From: Streptomyces sp. B93
GTDB lineage: Bacteria; Actinomycetota; Actinomycetes; Streptomycetales; Streptomycetaceae
Length of the DNA: 38,712 nucleotides
Assembly (NCBI RefSeq): GCF_018070565.1
Contig: NZ_JAGPXL010000058.1
Location: 1 to 38,712 of the forward strand
Reading direction: 5' to 3'
The notes below the pieces were generated by a model. It saw only the letters and a list, made by a program, of their open reading frames with translations, searched no databases and was not told the DNA's origin. A program made the translations under genes and the position numbers. This document shows, in pieces, positions 17,411-25,905 of this stretch (position 1 is the stretch's first letter; every line of letters starts with the position of its first letter).

Positions 17411-17929
17411 ATGGCATGGGACGAGTGGGAGCGACTGAAGGCGGAGGCAGCCGCGGATCGGCCCACCGGCATGCGGCTCAACCAACTGCCGGTGGAGGGT
17501 GGCGAGTCCTCCGCACCTGGAGATCCGGCCAAGTACGGCGACCTGAACGTGAACCAGCGCGACCTCGCCAAGATCGGGAAGAACGCGTTCGACCTGTACA
17601 ACGACCTGTGGGACCAGGCACGCCAGGCGGTCCCCAGCAGCGAGAAGGCGGCCCGGACCCTCACCTCCAGAGGACTGGCGCTGGGCAGTGCCCTCCAGCA
17701 TGTCGCGACCCGCTGGGACGAGCAGCTGTCGTCCCTCATGGACGCCTGCGCGCACATCTCCAACCACATGACGGTCACCAAGCGGCTGCACGCGGAGGAC
17801 GATCACTACATCCGTCGGCAGATGAGCAGCATCGATGTCCTCGACGCGGGCTTCGACGAACGGGTCGGTCGACCCGGGCCGAGGAACGAGATCTACGGCG
17901 GCCCCGGCGGGAAGCAGGACACGCGCTGA
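17411..17929 (+). CDS. Small helical W-x-E protein, cassette 1 partner
   Basis: A 172-residue protein, mostly helical, with a short MRLNQL motif (residues 21-26) and a central WDEQ (Trp102) between two helices. This resembles the helix-turn-helix hairpin of WXG100-type secretion partners. The equivalent gene of the second cassette has the matching MQLNQ motif and WGEQ with its Trp also at residue 102, so the two are paralogues. The ATG is preceded by GGAGGGGG. Its TGA overlaps the ATG of the next gene (TGATG), so the two products are probably made together. I infer a chaperone, heterodimer partner or co-secreted protein. No YxxxD/E signal is visible. Confidence 0.75.
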   Translation: MAWDEWERLKAEAAADRPTGMRLNQLPVEGGESSAPGDPAKYGDLNVNQRDLAKIGKNAFDLYNDLWDQARQAVPSSEKAARTLTSRGLALGSALQHVATRWDEQLSSLMDACAHISNHMTVTKRLHAEDDHYIRRQMSSIDVLDAGFDERVGRPGPRNEIYGGPGGKQDTR

Positions 17930-20233
17930 TGGATCTCACGGATCTGAGGGACGCGGACTTCAGCCTCCTGAGCGACGCCGTCGACGACTGGTCGAAGGTC
18001 GTCGCCAATCTCGAGGACCTGAAGACAGCCGCCGAGACGGGTTTGCGGGGCGCTGCGAGCAAGGCCCACTGGGCGGGGGTCAACGCCTCCGTGTCCAAGG
18101 AGTTCATCGGCAAGACGGCGGGTGAGTTCGTGGACGCCCACAGTCAGGCCAGAAGCATCCATCTGATCCTCAAGGACACCCGGGACGAACTGGTCGAGTA
18201 CCAGCGGCAGATGGCAGACGCCATCGAGCGTGGCCGACTCAGGAACCTCACGGTGATCGGCTACGAAGGTGGCTTCACCGTCACGACGAACGTCCCGCCG
18301 GAGGATCGCGCCCGCCAGGACCAGGACAACAAGGCCGACATCACGGCACTGCGCGACGAGATCCAGGGAATCCTGGACAAGGCCACCGAGAGCGACTCCT
18401 CCGCGAGCACGGTCCTCAAAGCCATCGCCGACCAGAGCGAACTGGGGTTCTCCGACGTCGACTACAAGGACCGGGACTCCGCCGCAGAGGCGATCGAGCG
18501 CGCCGACCAACTGGCGGGGCTCGTGAAGAAGGACCCCGAGGACCTGACACCTCGGGAGTTCGACCGCCTCGCCGCCGGTCTGAAGAACTACGCCGGGGAC
18601 GAACTGTTCGCCGAGCGTTTCGCGACCCGGTTGGGTGCCGACGGGGCGCTGAGCCTCTGGGCCGGCATCAATGACCCACAGCTGGGACGGGAACTGAACC
18701 GCAAGCGCGGCGACGCGTACGACGAACTCCAGAAGCAACCTGGGCCTCACCCTCGCCACCGCCTCGCAGAGCGACTCGGCGGCCATGGCCGACTGGCGGA
18801 ACCGGATGGTCGACATGGTGGACAAGCCGGTCGGCCGTGGCAACGGTTTTCCGCTCGGCGGCCAGGTGCTGAGCAACCTGATGCGCTGGGGCGACTATGA
18901 CGATGCCTTCCTCGTCCGGTACGGCGACAAGCTGATCGCGACGGAGAAGAAGTACACCGGCAACGGAGAACACGGGGCTTGGGGGCGCCTGGGTTCCGAC
19001 CCTCTCCTCAACCGCACGGGCAGTGACTCCGGCTGGGATCCCATGACCGGATATCTCAAGGCTCTGTCGAACAGTCCGGACGCGGCGACCACGTTCTTCA
19101 ACGAGGAGTTCATCAACAAGAACGATGACAACAACCCCTTCGAGCGGGACACCGACGGCAACGGCAGGGACGGGAAGGTTTCGCTCAGTAACTTCCAGTA
19201 CCTGTTCGAAGAGCGCGACTGGCCACGCGATTTCACGAGCGACGGTAAGGAGAGCGTCGCTGGCCGCAATACGCTGGCGCTGGCGTTGGAGGCCGCGACG
19301 ACTGGGCATGCGGCTGGGGAGTTGTCCACCGCGGACACTCCACCGCACAGCAAGGGACAGGCCAGACTGATGGAGAGCCTGGTGTCATCGATCGCGGATG
19401 ATCCCGAGCGATTGACCGAACACGGGTACATGACCGACAGCATCGGCCAGATTGCATCCGAGTATCTGCCCGACATGAATCGAGCCATGAGCGATGTGGA
19501 GCGAGAACCGGGCTCGGAAAAGTGGCGGGACATTGAGAAGCTGTACCCGATCGCCGGGGCCGAGGCCAAGCTGAACCACTCCGAAGTGACGAAACTCCTC
19601 TTCACCATCGGCCAGAACGAAGAAGGATACGCGGCCGTGGAGGTGGGACAGAAGGCATATATGGGCAAACTAATGGATCACCATCTGAACCCGGATCTGC
19701 CCACGCATCTCCGGGTATCGGAAGACGCCAATCTCCTCGTACGACAAATCGCCACCCGGTCCGGCGAAGTGTCCGGAACGCTGGGACTGGGGGTACAGGA
19801 AGCCATTGGGAGCCAGGCTTCGGACAGGGACAAGCAGTTCGAGCACGCCGTCGCTCAGCGCAAGAACTGGATCTCTGGAGGGATTGGCACCGCCACTGGC
19901 GTGGGCTTGTCTTTCGTCGCCACGCCTTGGGTGGGTGCGGCCGTGGGTGGCAGCGCCGGAACGGCGACGAGCGTGATCTTGGAGGCCGTCTTCAAAGACG
20001 CGGAAGGACGTGCCATGAGTGACGCACAAGCGACTGGGGGGCGCTTCTGGGCTGAGGGCCTGGAGCGCAACATCAGCATCGCCGAGGACGCAGCCCGCAC
20101 CGCGGCACGGGAATACGGATCACCCGACTCAACCGACATCGGGATGACGGCACATGAATCCGCAAGACAAGGTTACCTCAATGCACGCACAATCCTTGAG
20201 GGTCAAGCACCTGGAAGTCTTACAGATTACTGA
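17929..20233 (+). pseudogene. WXG-module large protein, cassette 1, frameshifted
   Basis: Two frames together encode one ~767-residue protein. Frame one runs from ATG 17929 to about 18735. One extra base in CAG-AAG-C-AAC (near 18736) then shifts it into out-of-frame sequence ending at 18900. The other frame continues the protein to 20233 and is open from before 18785. Without the extra base the protein aligns with the intact 757-aa paralogue at 21460-23733. Shared segments include SPDAATTFF/NPDAATAFF, YLFEERDWP/YLLHEREWP and ALEAATTG. The N-terminus has a WXG motif (Trp48-Ala-Gly50) between helices, as in WXG100 proteins. Near the C-terminus is a Gly/Ala-rich, membrane-active-looking stretch. 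The shift could be a real mutation, a sequencing error or, less likely, programmed recoding. It is probably a type VII cargo. Confidence 0.75.
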
Positions 20234-20262
20234 TCGATCCTGGCTCGGCAGAGAGAGAAGAA

Positions 20263-20799
20263 ATGACCTGTCTCAGAGCGATCTCACGACCTACGCGTGC
20301 GCGTCTCGCGATCTCATTGGCAATTTTCACCCTTGCGTTCACGGCCTGCACCGAAGATGAAGAAAGACGGGACTACGCGCTACCCGACACGCTTTGTGGA
20401 ACACCCATCGCACCCGAAAGCATTTCACCTTTCCTTCCACCCGGGCAGGATGCGAGGGTGAGGGAGAAACATTATTCAAGTACCCAATTGTGTGACATCA
20501 TCATCGATGACGTGGTAGCCATGTCCGCGAAACTGGAGTGGCTGGGCCAGGAACGTACGGTCGGTCGATACGCAGCCGAACTGGCACAGGAACCACTCAC
20601 CCACTCGGCCATGGGCGGCCAGTTTTTTTACTCAGGAAGTGAGGCGTTCGGAAGAGCCGAGGGGTGCTCCGACTCTGAACAACAGCTGTACACGTCCATC
20701 CAGACCTGGACGTCGGACCATCACGACCCCGATGCCATGAAGCACCTCATCATCGACTACACGGAAGAGGTGGAGAAGTCGACTGACTGCACCAGGTGA
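20263..20799 (+). CDS. Predicted lipoprotein, cassette 1
   Basis: A 178-residue protein with an Arg-containing N-terminus, a hydrophobic signal segment and a lipobox-like FTAC (Cys29), so probably a surface lipoprotein. The mature part has several cysteines (LCG, LCD, GCS, final DC). Segments such as GGQFFYSGSEAFGR align with FFSGGATGAIG in the first half of the 337-aa protein at 23735-24748, which holds the same position in the second cassette. The start is preceded by GAGAAG. G+C is conspicuously low: 26 of 60 bases (43%) over 20461-20520 by hand count. It could be an immunity or accessory factor for the large WXG protein. That is inference from gene order. Confidence 0.7.
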   Translation: MTCLRAISRPTRARLAISLAIFTLAFTACTEDEERRDYALPDTLCGTPIAPESISPFLPPGQDARVREKHYSSTQLCDIIIDDVVAMSAKLEWLGQERTVGRYAAELAQEPLTHSAMGGQFFYSGSEAFGRAEGCSDSEQQLYTSIQTWTSDHHDPDAMKHLIIDYTEEVEKSTDCTR

Positions 20800-20962
20800 G
20801 TGCGAATTGTTACTCAGTGTCCGTGACGCCGGAGTTATCGTCACGCTCTCCGAGATGTCAGGCATCGGGCGCAGGGCCCACCCAGCCCCTGGATTCTTGA
20901 GAACTGGTTCAGTTGTTAACCTGGCCGGTGCACGCCAAGAACGCGGATCGGGGGCCGGTGTC

Positions 20963-21406
20963 ATGACAGAGCCATTGGGAACCGACGGCACGGCCAGGCA
21001 GTCGGTGGGGATGCAACTGAACCAGTACCCGGCCGATCCGGGCGGCTCACCTAGTGGCCCCGGTCTGGGTGGGACCCCGGACTTCGGGTCCAGTCCGGCT
21101 CAGAAGAAGGCCGCCGCCAGAGCCATCGAGGAGCACATCGAGCCTGACACCAAGAAGGCCGGTGACGTGGCGGACGAGGAGACGGGTGCCGCGGTCAAGG
21201 CGTTCGCCGCGAAGGACGGGCACGGCTGGGTCACCTCCGGCGCGCTGAAGAAGGCGCACGAAACGTGGGGTGAGCAGGTGCAGGGCCTGATGAACCGGCT
21301 GGGGTCCGAGAAAGCGGCCCTGCGCAACACGAACACGCTGTTCCAGAACACCGACTTCGGCGTCGGGCTCGGTGTGCGCAAGTCGTCCAGTCTCGACGGG
21401 TTCTGA
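20963..21406 (+). CDS. Small helical W-x-E protein, cassette 2 partner
   Basis: A 147-residue protein paralogous to the product of 17411-17929. It has MQLNQY near residue 17, a flexible Gly/Pro stretch (27-45), then helices flanking WGEQ (Trp102) followed by a long helix and a VGLGVRKSS tail. This helix-W-helix layout resembles WXG100 family partners. The frame is open from 20807, but ATG 20963, preceded by a GGGGG run, matches the N-terminus of the paralogue best. It stands 53 nt before the large WXG gene and is likely cotranscribed with it. Confidence 0.72.
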   Translation: MTEPLGTDGTARQSVGMQLNQYPADPGGSPSGPGLGGTPDFGSSPAQKKAAARAIEEHIEPDTKKAGDVADEETGAAVKAFAAKDGHGWVTSGALKKAHETWGEQVQGLMNRLGSEKAALRNTNTLFQNTDFGVGLGVRKSSSLDGF

Positions 21407-21459
21407 GCCGTCAGTCCTTTGCCCTTCACCGTTCCAGTCAGCGCGCACAACGGGGACCC

Positions 21460-23733
21460 ATGCCGACGTACCACGAAATCATGACGACCGACCTGGCCAC
21501 GCTCACCACGGCGGCCGACGCCTGGGACGACATGGCCAAGGAGTTCCAGAAGCAGGAGACCGCCTACAAGCGGGATGTGCACGGCATATCCATGGGCGGG
21601 CTGTGGCTGGGACTGAGCGCGAACGCGGCCAACCGGCGGTTCGACGTCACCCTCAAGGAATACCAGAACGCCCAGGTCGAGGCGAAGGCGATCGCCTCGC
21701 TCCTGCGTGACGCCCACACCCAGTTCGTCGATCTGAAGGGCAAGCTGAAGACGGCGCGGCAGGAGGCCATCGACGCCGGGATGGCCGTGTCCGAGCAGGG
21801 CCGGGTCTCCTTCGACACCGCGCGGCTCAGCGAGGGTACGCGCACCGCCTATCACCACGACCCCGATTACCAGGACAGCGTGCGCAAGAGCGTCAGTTCC
21901 TGGCAGGACCGCATCGATCAGCTCGTCAAAGACATCACCGACGCGGACAAGGGTGTGGAGATCGCCTTCGAGGCGGTGGTGGTCGATTCCGACGTCAGCG
22001 ACGGCACGATCAACGGCTTCAACGGGCAGGCCCAGGGCGACATCGAGAAGTACGAGGCCGAGAACGCCGAGGACATCGCGACCCGGCTCGCGGACGGCAA
22101 GAAGGTCTCCGCGGCCGAACTCGCGGAACTGGACCGCGCCTTCCGCGACAACTCCGACAACAAGGTGTTCAGTCAGAGCCTGCTGACGGGGCTCGGTCCC
22201 GACGGCACCATCAAGCTCACCAACGAGCTGAACCAACTCGCGTACGACGACGACAAGAAGAACAAGGCGCAGTACCTGGAACTCCAGGGCGGCCTCGCCG
22301 ACACCGTCGCGAAGGCCACCCAGGTGCCGGGTTCGGTCACCGACGCGCCTCCGGGATCACAGAAGTTCAAGGACTGGCTCGCCAGCGATGACGGCAGGTT
22401 CTACCGGCAGTGGACGGAGAGTCTGGACAAGTACGGCACCAAGAACTACGGGTCGAACACGCAGCCGCTCTACGGCTATCAGTCGTTCGTCAGCATGATG
22501 CAGCACAGCAATGTGAAGTACGACGACCAGTTCCTCTACGAACTGGGCGACGACCTGATAGCTGCCGAGAAGAAGCAACCCAGCATCTACACCGAATGGG
22601 GCGCCGGACACGACGGCATCCGTGCCGACGCTCTCGACGGGCTCCTCGGCGTCATGAGCAAGAACCCCGACGCGGCCACCGCCTTCTTCGATCCCGCGGG
22701 CAACGGCTCCGGCACCGACCACGTCGGCAACGACCACCTCAAGTACCTGCTCCACGAACGTGAGTGGCCGCAGCACAGCACGGTCGCCGGACCGACGATC
22801 GTGACCATGGACGACCCCCTCAACCGCACCGGCCTCGGCGCGGCGCTGGAGGCCGCCACTACCGGCCGGGAACCCAACTCCGCCGGAGCCGAATTCGGCC
22901 ACCACACGGAGGCGCAGACGCGGGTGATGCAAGAGACCATCACCCAGCTGGACAAGGACGGCAAGGGCGACTCGATCCCGCAGAACCTGAAGGTGCCGCT
23001 CGGACGGGCCCTCGCCGACTACACCGTCGACACCCACGCCATCCTCAGCGGCACCGAGCCGAGCAGCCCTCAGGGGCTCTCCGGCATCAACGCCAACGGA
23101 GACGAGTCGAGCATCGCCAACAGCAAGCACAGCCTGCTGCGTGTGATGCGCGGCGTGTCCGACGCGGCGTACGGAACGACCCCCGACGGCGAGCCCGTTC
23201 TCGTCTACGACATGCTGTACGAGAACCAGAAGCTGTATTCGGCGGAGTACCTGGCCGGGGCCAGGGACGCCCCGGCCGACCAGCAGGGCAACGTCGTCGG
23301 CGACTGGGACAACAGGGCCCGCCACGTCGGCGAGGTGTACGGCTCGATGACCGCGATCGGCTCCGACATGATCCTCGACGACCGGGACACCAAGATCGGC
23401 ACGCTCAACGACCAGATGCGCTACACGTACCACGGTGTCGGCGGCCTCTTCACCCAGATACCCGTGGTCGGCGACCCGGTCCAGCGCATGGTCGACGCGG
23501 CTACCTACGAGTACTCCAAGGATGTGACGGCCGAAGCCGAGGACGTGGCCCGGTCCCAGGACAGCACGGCCACCTCCTCCGGCATCGGGGGCACGAACGC
23601 GCTCCTCGACGCCTGGGGAGGCCAGCAGGGCATCAGCGGTAGCGAGGCGCACGACCACGCCAAGGGCGAGGCCAAGCAGAGCTTCATCACCGGGCGCGAG
23701 GACGCGTACTCGGCACTGCGTACGAGGAAGTGA
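21460..23733 (+). CDS. WXG-module large protein, cassette 2 (putative type VII cargo)
   Basis: A 757-residue protein with an N-terminal helical module carrying a WXG motif (Trp49-Leu-Gly51). Further helices (to about residue 190) and a long, mostly acidic, globular region follow. It is the intact paralogue of the frameshifted gene at 17929-20233. The two share NPDAATAFF, YLLHEREWP and LEAATTG blocks and a Gly-rich segment near the C-terminus (GVGGLFTQIPVVGDPV). I see no known catalytic motif. The family resembles Streptomyces proteins annotated as DUF6571, but this is from memory and tentative. N-terminal WXG modules on long proteins usually mark type VII substrates. The next gene starts 1 nt after its stop. 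Confidence 0.82.
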   Translation: MPTYHEIMTTDLATLTTAADAWDDMAKEFQKQETAYKRDVHGISMGGLWLGLSANAANRRFDVTLKEYQNAQVEAKAIASLLRDAHTQFVDLKGKLKTARQEAIDAGMAVSEQGRVSFDTARLSEGTRTAYHHDPDYQDSVRKSVSSWQDRIDQLVKDITDADKGVEIAFEAVVVDSDVSDGTINGFNGQAQGDIEKYEAENAEDIATRLADGKKVSAAELAELDRAFRDNSDNKVFSQSLLTGLGPDGTIKLTNELNQLAYDDDKKNKAQYLELQGGLADTVAKATQVPGSVTDAPPGSQKFKDWLASDDGRFYRQWTESLDKYGTKNYGSNTQPLYGYQSFVSMMQHSNVKYDDQFLYELGDDLIAAEKKQPSIYTEWGAGHDGIRADALDGLLGVMSKNPDAATAFFDPAGNGSGTDHVGNDHLKYLLHEREWPQHSTVAGPTIVTMDDPLNRTGLGAALEAATTGREPNSAGAEFGHHTEAQTRVMQETITQLDKDGKGDSIPQNLKVPLGRALADYTVDTHAILSGTEPSSPQGLSGINANGDESSIANSKHSLLRVMRGVSDAAYGTTPDGEPVLVYDMLYENQKLYSAEYLAGARDAPADQQGNVVGDWDNRARHVGEVYGSMTAIGSDMILDDRDTKIGTLNDQMRYTYHGVGGLFTQIPVVGDPVQRMVDAATYEYSKDVTAEAEDVARSQDSTATSSGIGGTNALLDAWGGQQGISGSEAHDHAKGEAKQSFITGREDAYSALRTRK

Positions 23734-23734
23734 C

Positions 23735-24748
23735 ATGACGAGCGGAAGCGGCCGGGCCGGCCTCGGACGGAAGATCATCGCGCCCGCCCTGGCGGTCGTC
23801 CTGCTGGCCGTGGGTGCACACCTGTGGTGGAACACGAACCTCTTGGGGCGTGACGACTTGTGCGGAGGGCTGGTGTCCGCCGAGTCGGCCGAGGGCGTCT
23901 TCTCGCAGGCCGGTCGTGTCTCCGATCGGGACGGTTTGGACGAGCAGGCGGGTGATCGGCTCGCTTTCTCCTGTGTCGTGGAGACGTCGTCCTTTCTCCC
24001 CGGGGCGGATGACGAGTACCTGAGGATCGTGGGGACCCGTGAGCGGGGGGACTTCCCGTTCACCGACGGTGGCCGGTGGCCCAGCCCGGTCAGGATGTCG
24101 TTCTTCTCCGGTGGCGCCACCGGAGCGATCGGCGCCTACCACAGCTGGGTTCTGCTGCCCGACGCCTGTACGACGGCCAAGGGGCCCGCCATCATCGAGG
24201 GTTACGTCCCCGAGGGCTCGGACCCCGTGCGGGTCGCCCGGCTGCTGACCGGCATCGCGGGCAGGGCGGCCGAACGGGCGGACTGCGCGGGAGGGCGGCC
24301 ACTCACCGCGCCCGATGCGCTGCCCGCCGTACCGGAACCCCGCCCGGTCGAGGGCGGCGCGGTGTGTGGGCTCGACGGACTGGACTTTCCGGGGCCCGAG
24401 GGGTCGTCCGGGGTGCGGGAGGCCGTGCAGGACCGTGCCGAAACCGTCTGGTCGTGCGAGGTCGAGCGCTACGCCACCTACGTCGTGACCCGGGAGCCTC
24501 GCATCGTCGCGGGCATCCGCTCCTCGCCGGGTTACGAGCGGCAGCCGGCGGTGGCCGGGCACCAGGTGTCCGGCTTCGACGCACGGCATGTGGTCGCCGA
24601 CTGTGCCGGTACCCCGACCTATTTCTCCATGGAGGTCGGGCACGACTACCTCACGGCCCGCGAAGGGTCCGACGCTCCGCGCGCCGAGGACCTGTTCGAG
24701 AACTTCGTCGACGTCGCCGGTGCGCGGTTCGGCTGCACCGCCCCCTGA
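23735..24748 (+). CDS. Membrane-anchored cysteine-containing protein, cassette 2
   Basis: A 337-residue protein with one N-terminal membrane helix (about residues 13-31, APALAVVLLAVGAHLWW) and an extracytoplasmic remainder containing several cysteines (DLCGG, FSCVV, DACTT, ADCAG, VCGLD, WSCEV, DCAG, FGCTA). The sequence looks like two divergent copies of one unit, each beginning with a CG-containing segment. The first copy aligns with the lipoprotein at 20263-20799. The start ATG lies 1 nt after the stop of the large WXG gene, with GAGGAAG inside its last codons, so coupling is likely. I infer a partner or immunity role by position only. Confidence 0.78.
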   Translation: MTSGSGRAGLGRKIIAPALAVVLLAVGAHLWWNTNLLGRDDLCGGLVSAESAEGVFSQAGRVSDRDGLDEQAGDRLAFSCVVETSSFLPGADDEYLRIVGTRERGDFPFTDGGRWPSPVRMSFFSGGATGAIGAYHSWVLLPDACTTAKGPAIIEGYVPEGSDPVRVARLLTGIAGRAAERADCAGGRPLTAPDALPAVPEPRPVEGGAVCGLDGLDFPGPEGSSGVREAVQDRAETVWSCEVERYATYVVTREPRIVAGIRSSPGYERQPAVAGHQVSGFDARHVVADCAGTPTYFSMEVGHDYLTAREGSDAPRAEDLFENFVDVAGARFGCTAP

Positions 24749-24774
24749 CCCCGAGAACACTGAGGACACCACAC

Positions 24775-25443
24775 GTGACACACGCACGACACCGGCTCGC
24801 GACCGCGGCTGCCCTCGCCGCGGCGACGGCCCTGCTGGCGGGCTGCCAGAGTGACGGCGACAGCGGTGACGGCGGTACGGCGGCACTGAGTCTGAGCGGA
24901 CTGACCGAGACCGCGGAGGGCGTTCCCGAGGACGGGGCGGACGCGTGCCCGTTGCCGTACGACATGGCTGCGGCGGCGAAGGCGGCCGGAATTGAGGGGG
25001 AGGTCGGTCCCGGGTCGGTGCGGCCGGACGAGGACACGCCCGTCGCCACGGGGGAGGGTGGGAAGCGTGCCGAGTCCGAGGAGCCGCTGGGGCAGAATCC
25101 CGGTGCGCTGGTGAGCTGTACCTTCCACATCGGTCAGGACGACGTGCAGGTGCACACGATCGCTACCAGCAAGCCCAGCGCGGTGCTCATCCTGGCACCG
25201 GTGGCCTTGTCCCTGACCTGGTCGGGCACCGATGACGTAGTCCCTTACGTCGAGAAGGTCGCCGCCTCGGAGACGGGTGAGGTGGTCGTCGCCGACAGCG
25301 GAAACGTCGCTGCGGTGCGGCTGGAGCTGGACGGGGAAGGAGACGCGGCCCTGCTGGTCGGTGCGGGGGAGGCCGGGGACACGTCGTTGGGGCGGGAGCA
25401 GGTCGGTGCGCTGACCGAGGCGCTTGCGGGGCAGGTGCAGTAG
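24775..25443 (+). CDS. Predicted lipoprotein
   Basis: A 222-residue protein with a clear lipoprotein signal: two early Arg residues, an Ala-rich hydrophobic core and the lipobox LLAGC (Cys24). The mature part starts with a Ser/Asp/Gly linker and has two cysteines (ACPLPY and SCTF), which could form a disulfide. The GTG start is preceded by GAGGA, 26 nt after the previous gene. The frame is open farther upstream, but only across the previous gene. This gene has no counterpart in the first cassette and may be an addition to the second. Function unknown. Confidence 0.8.
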   Translation: MTHARHRLATAAALAAATALLAGCQSDGDSGDGGTAALSLSGLTETAEGVPEDGADACPLPYDMAAAAKAAGIEGEVGPGSVRPDEDTPVATGEGGKRAESEEPLGQNPGALVSCTFHIGQDDVQVHTIATSKPSAVLILAPVALSLTWSGTDDVVPYVEKVAASETGEVVVADSGNVAAVRLELDGEGDAALLVGAGEAGDTSLGREQVGALTEALAGQVQ

Positions 25444-25447
25444 GCGG

Positions 25448-25506
25448 GCCGTACGGTGGTTCGCCGTACGGCAGTGGGGTGGACACCTCCCGCGCGTGTC
25501 CACCCC
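25448..25506. terminator. Two tandem hairpins between convergent operons
   Basis: The first hairpin pairs GCCGTACGG (25448-25456) with CCGTACGGC (25464-25472), a 9-bp stem. The second pairs GGGGTGGACAC (25476-25486) with GTGTCCACCCC (25496-25506), an 11-bp stem. They lie between the plus-strand lipoprotein stop and the minus-strand esxA stop and very probably terminate both transcription units. Confidence 0.82.
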
Positions 25507-25526
25507 GTGCGTCGTGTCGCCGTCCT

Positions 25527-25559
25527 GACGACATGAAGTAGCCGACTACATGAAGTAGC
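25527..25559 (-). repeat. 17-bp tandem repeat spanning the esxA stop codon
   Basis: The 16-base segments 25527-25542 and 25544-25559 match at 15 of 16 positions, with a 12-base identical core ACATGAAGTAGC. The repeat duplicates the end of the esxA-like gene (codons for Tyr-Phe-Met and stop), so a second, untranslated copy of the tail lies directly after the stop codon. Confidence 0.7.
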
Positions 25560-25848
25560 TGGCGCCCTTCAGGTCGCCGCCGCGGTAGTCGCCGCCCGCG
25601 AGCTGGACGCGCTGGGAGATGTTGACCAGGGCCTGGTGGATGCCCGTGGCGTGGCGGTCCCATTCCTTGGACTTCTTGGTGAACTCCTCGTACGCCTCGC
25701 CGCCCCAGCCCGCGGCCGCGTCGAGCACGGCCTTCTTCAGGGCCTCGAGGTCCTCCTCGAGCTTCTTGGCCTGGTCGCCGAGTTCGGTGGCGAGGGCGTC
25801 CATGGTGCCGTAGGTGACGGCGAGTTCGTCGTAGTGGGCTCCGGACAT
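25546..25848 (-). CDS. esxA: WXG100 family type VII substrate, EsxA-like
   Basis: A 100-residue helical hairpin protein with the defining WGG motif (residues 48-50) in the turn between two amphipathic helices. The C-terminus carries YRGGD (Tyr88 to Asp92), a match to the YxxxD/E general secretion signal of type VII substrates. The ATG is preceded by GAGGAAG. It follows the second WXG100 gene by 57 nt. The pair should form the secreted heterodimer known in Streptomyces coelicolor as EsxA/EsxB, which affects sporulation. Which of the two is called A or B is assigned here by gene order and could be swapped. Confidence 0.9.
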   Translation of the reverse strand: MSGAHYDELAVTYGTMDALATELGDQAKKLEEDLEALKKAVLDAAAGWGGEAYEEFTKKSKEWDRHATGIHQALVNISQRVQLAGGDYRGGDLKGASYFM

Positions 25849-25905
25849 GTTCTTCCTCGATTCTGTGCGGGTCGGCAGGTGGTGGTCGGTCGGTGACCCG
25901 TCGGC

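Noticed and set aside
18730..18745. Programmed ribosomal frameshift in the cassette 1 large gene
   Set aside because: No slippery heptamer, stop codon or downstream structure typical of recoding is evident, and the paralogue is encoded in one frame.
20807..20962. N-terminal extension of the cassette 2 partner protein from 20807
   Set aside because: The extension has no ribosome binding site and no similarity to the cassette 1 partner, whose N-terminus corresponds to the start at 20963.
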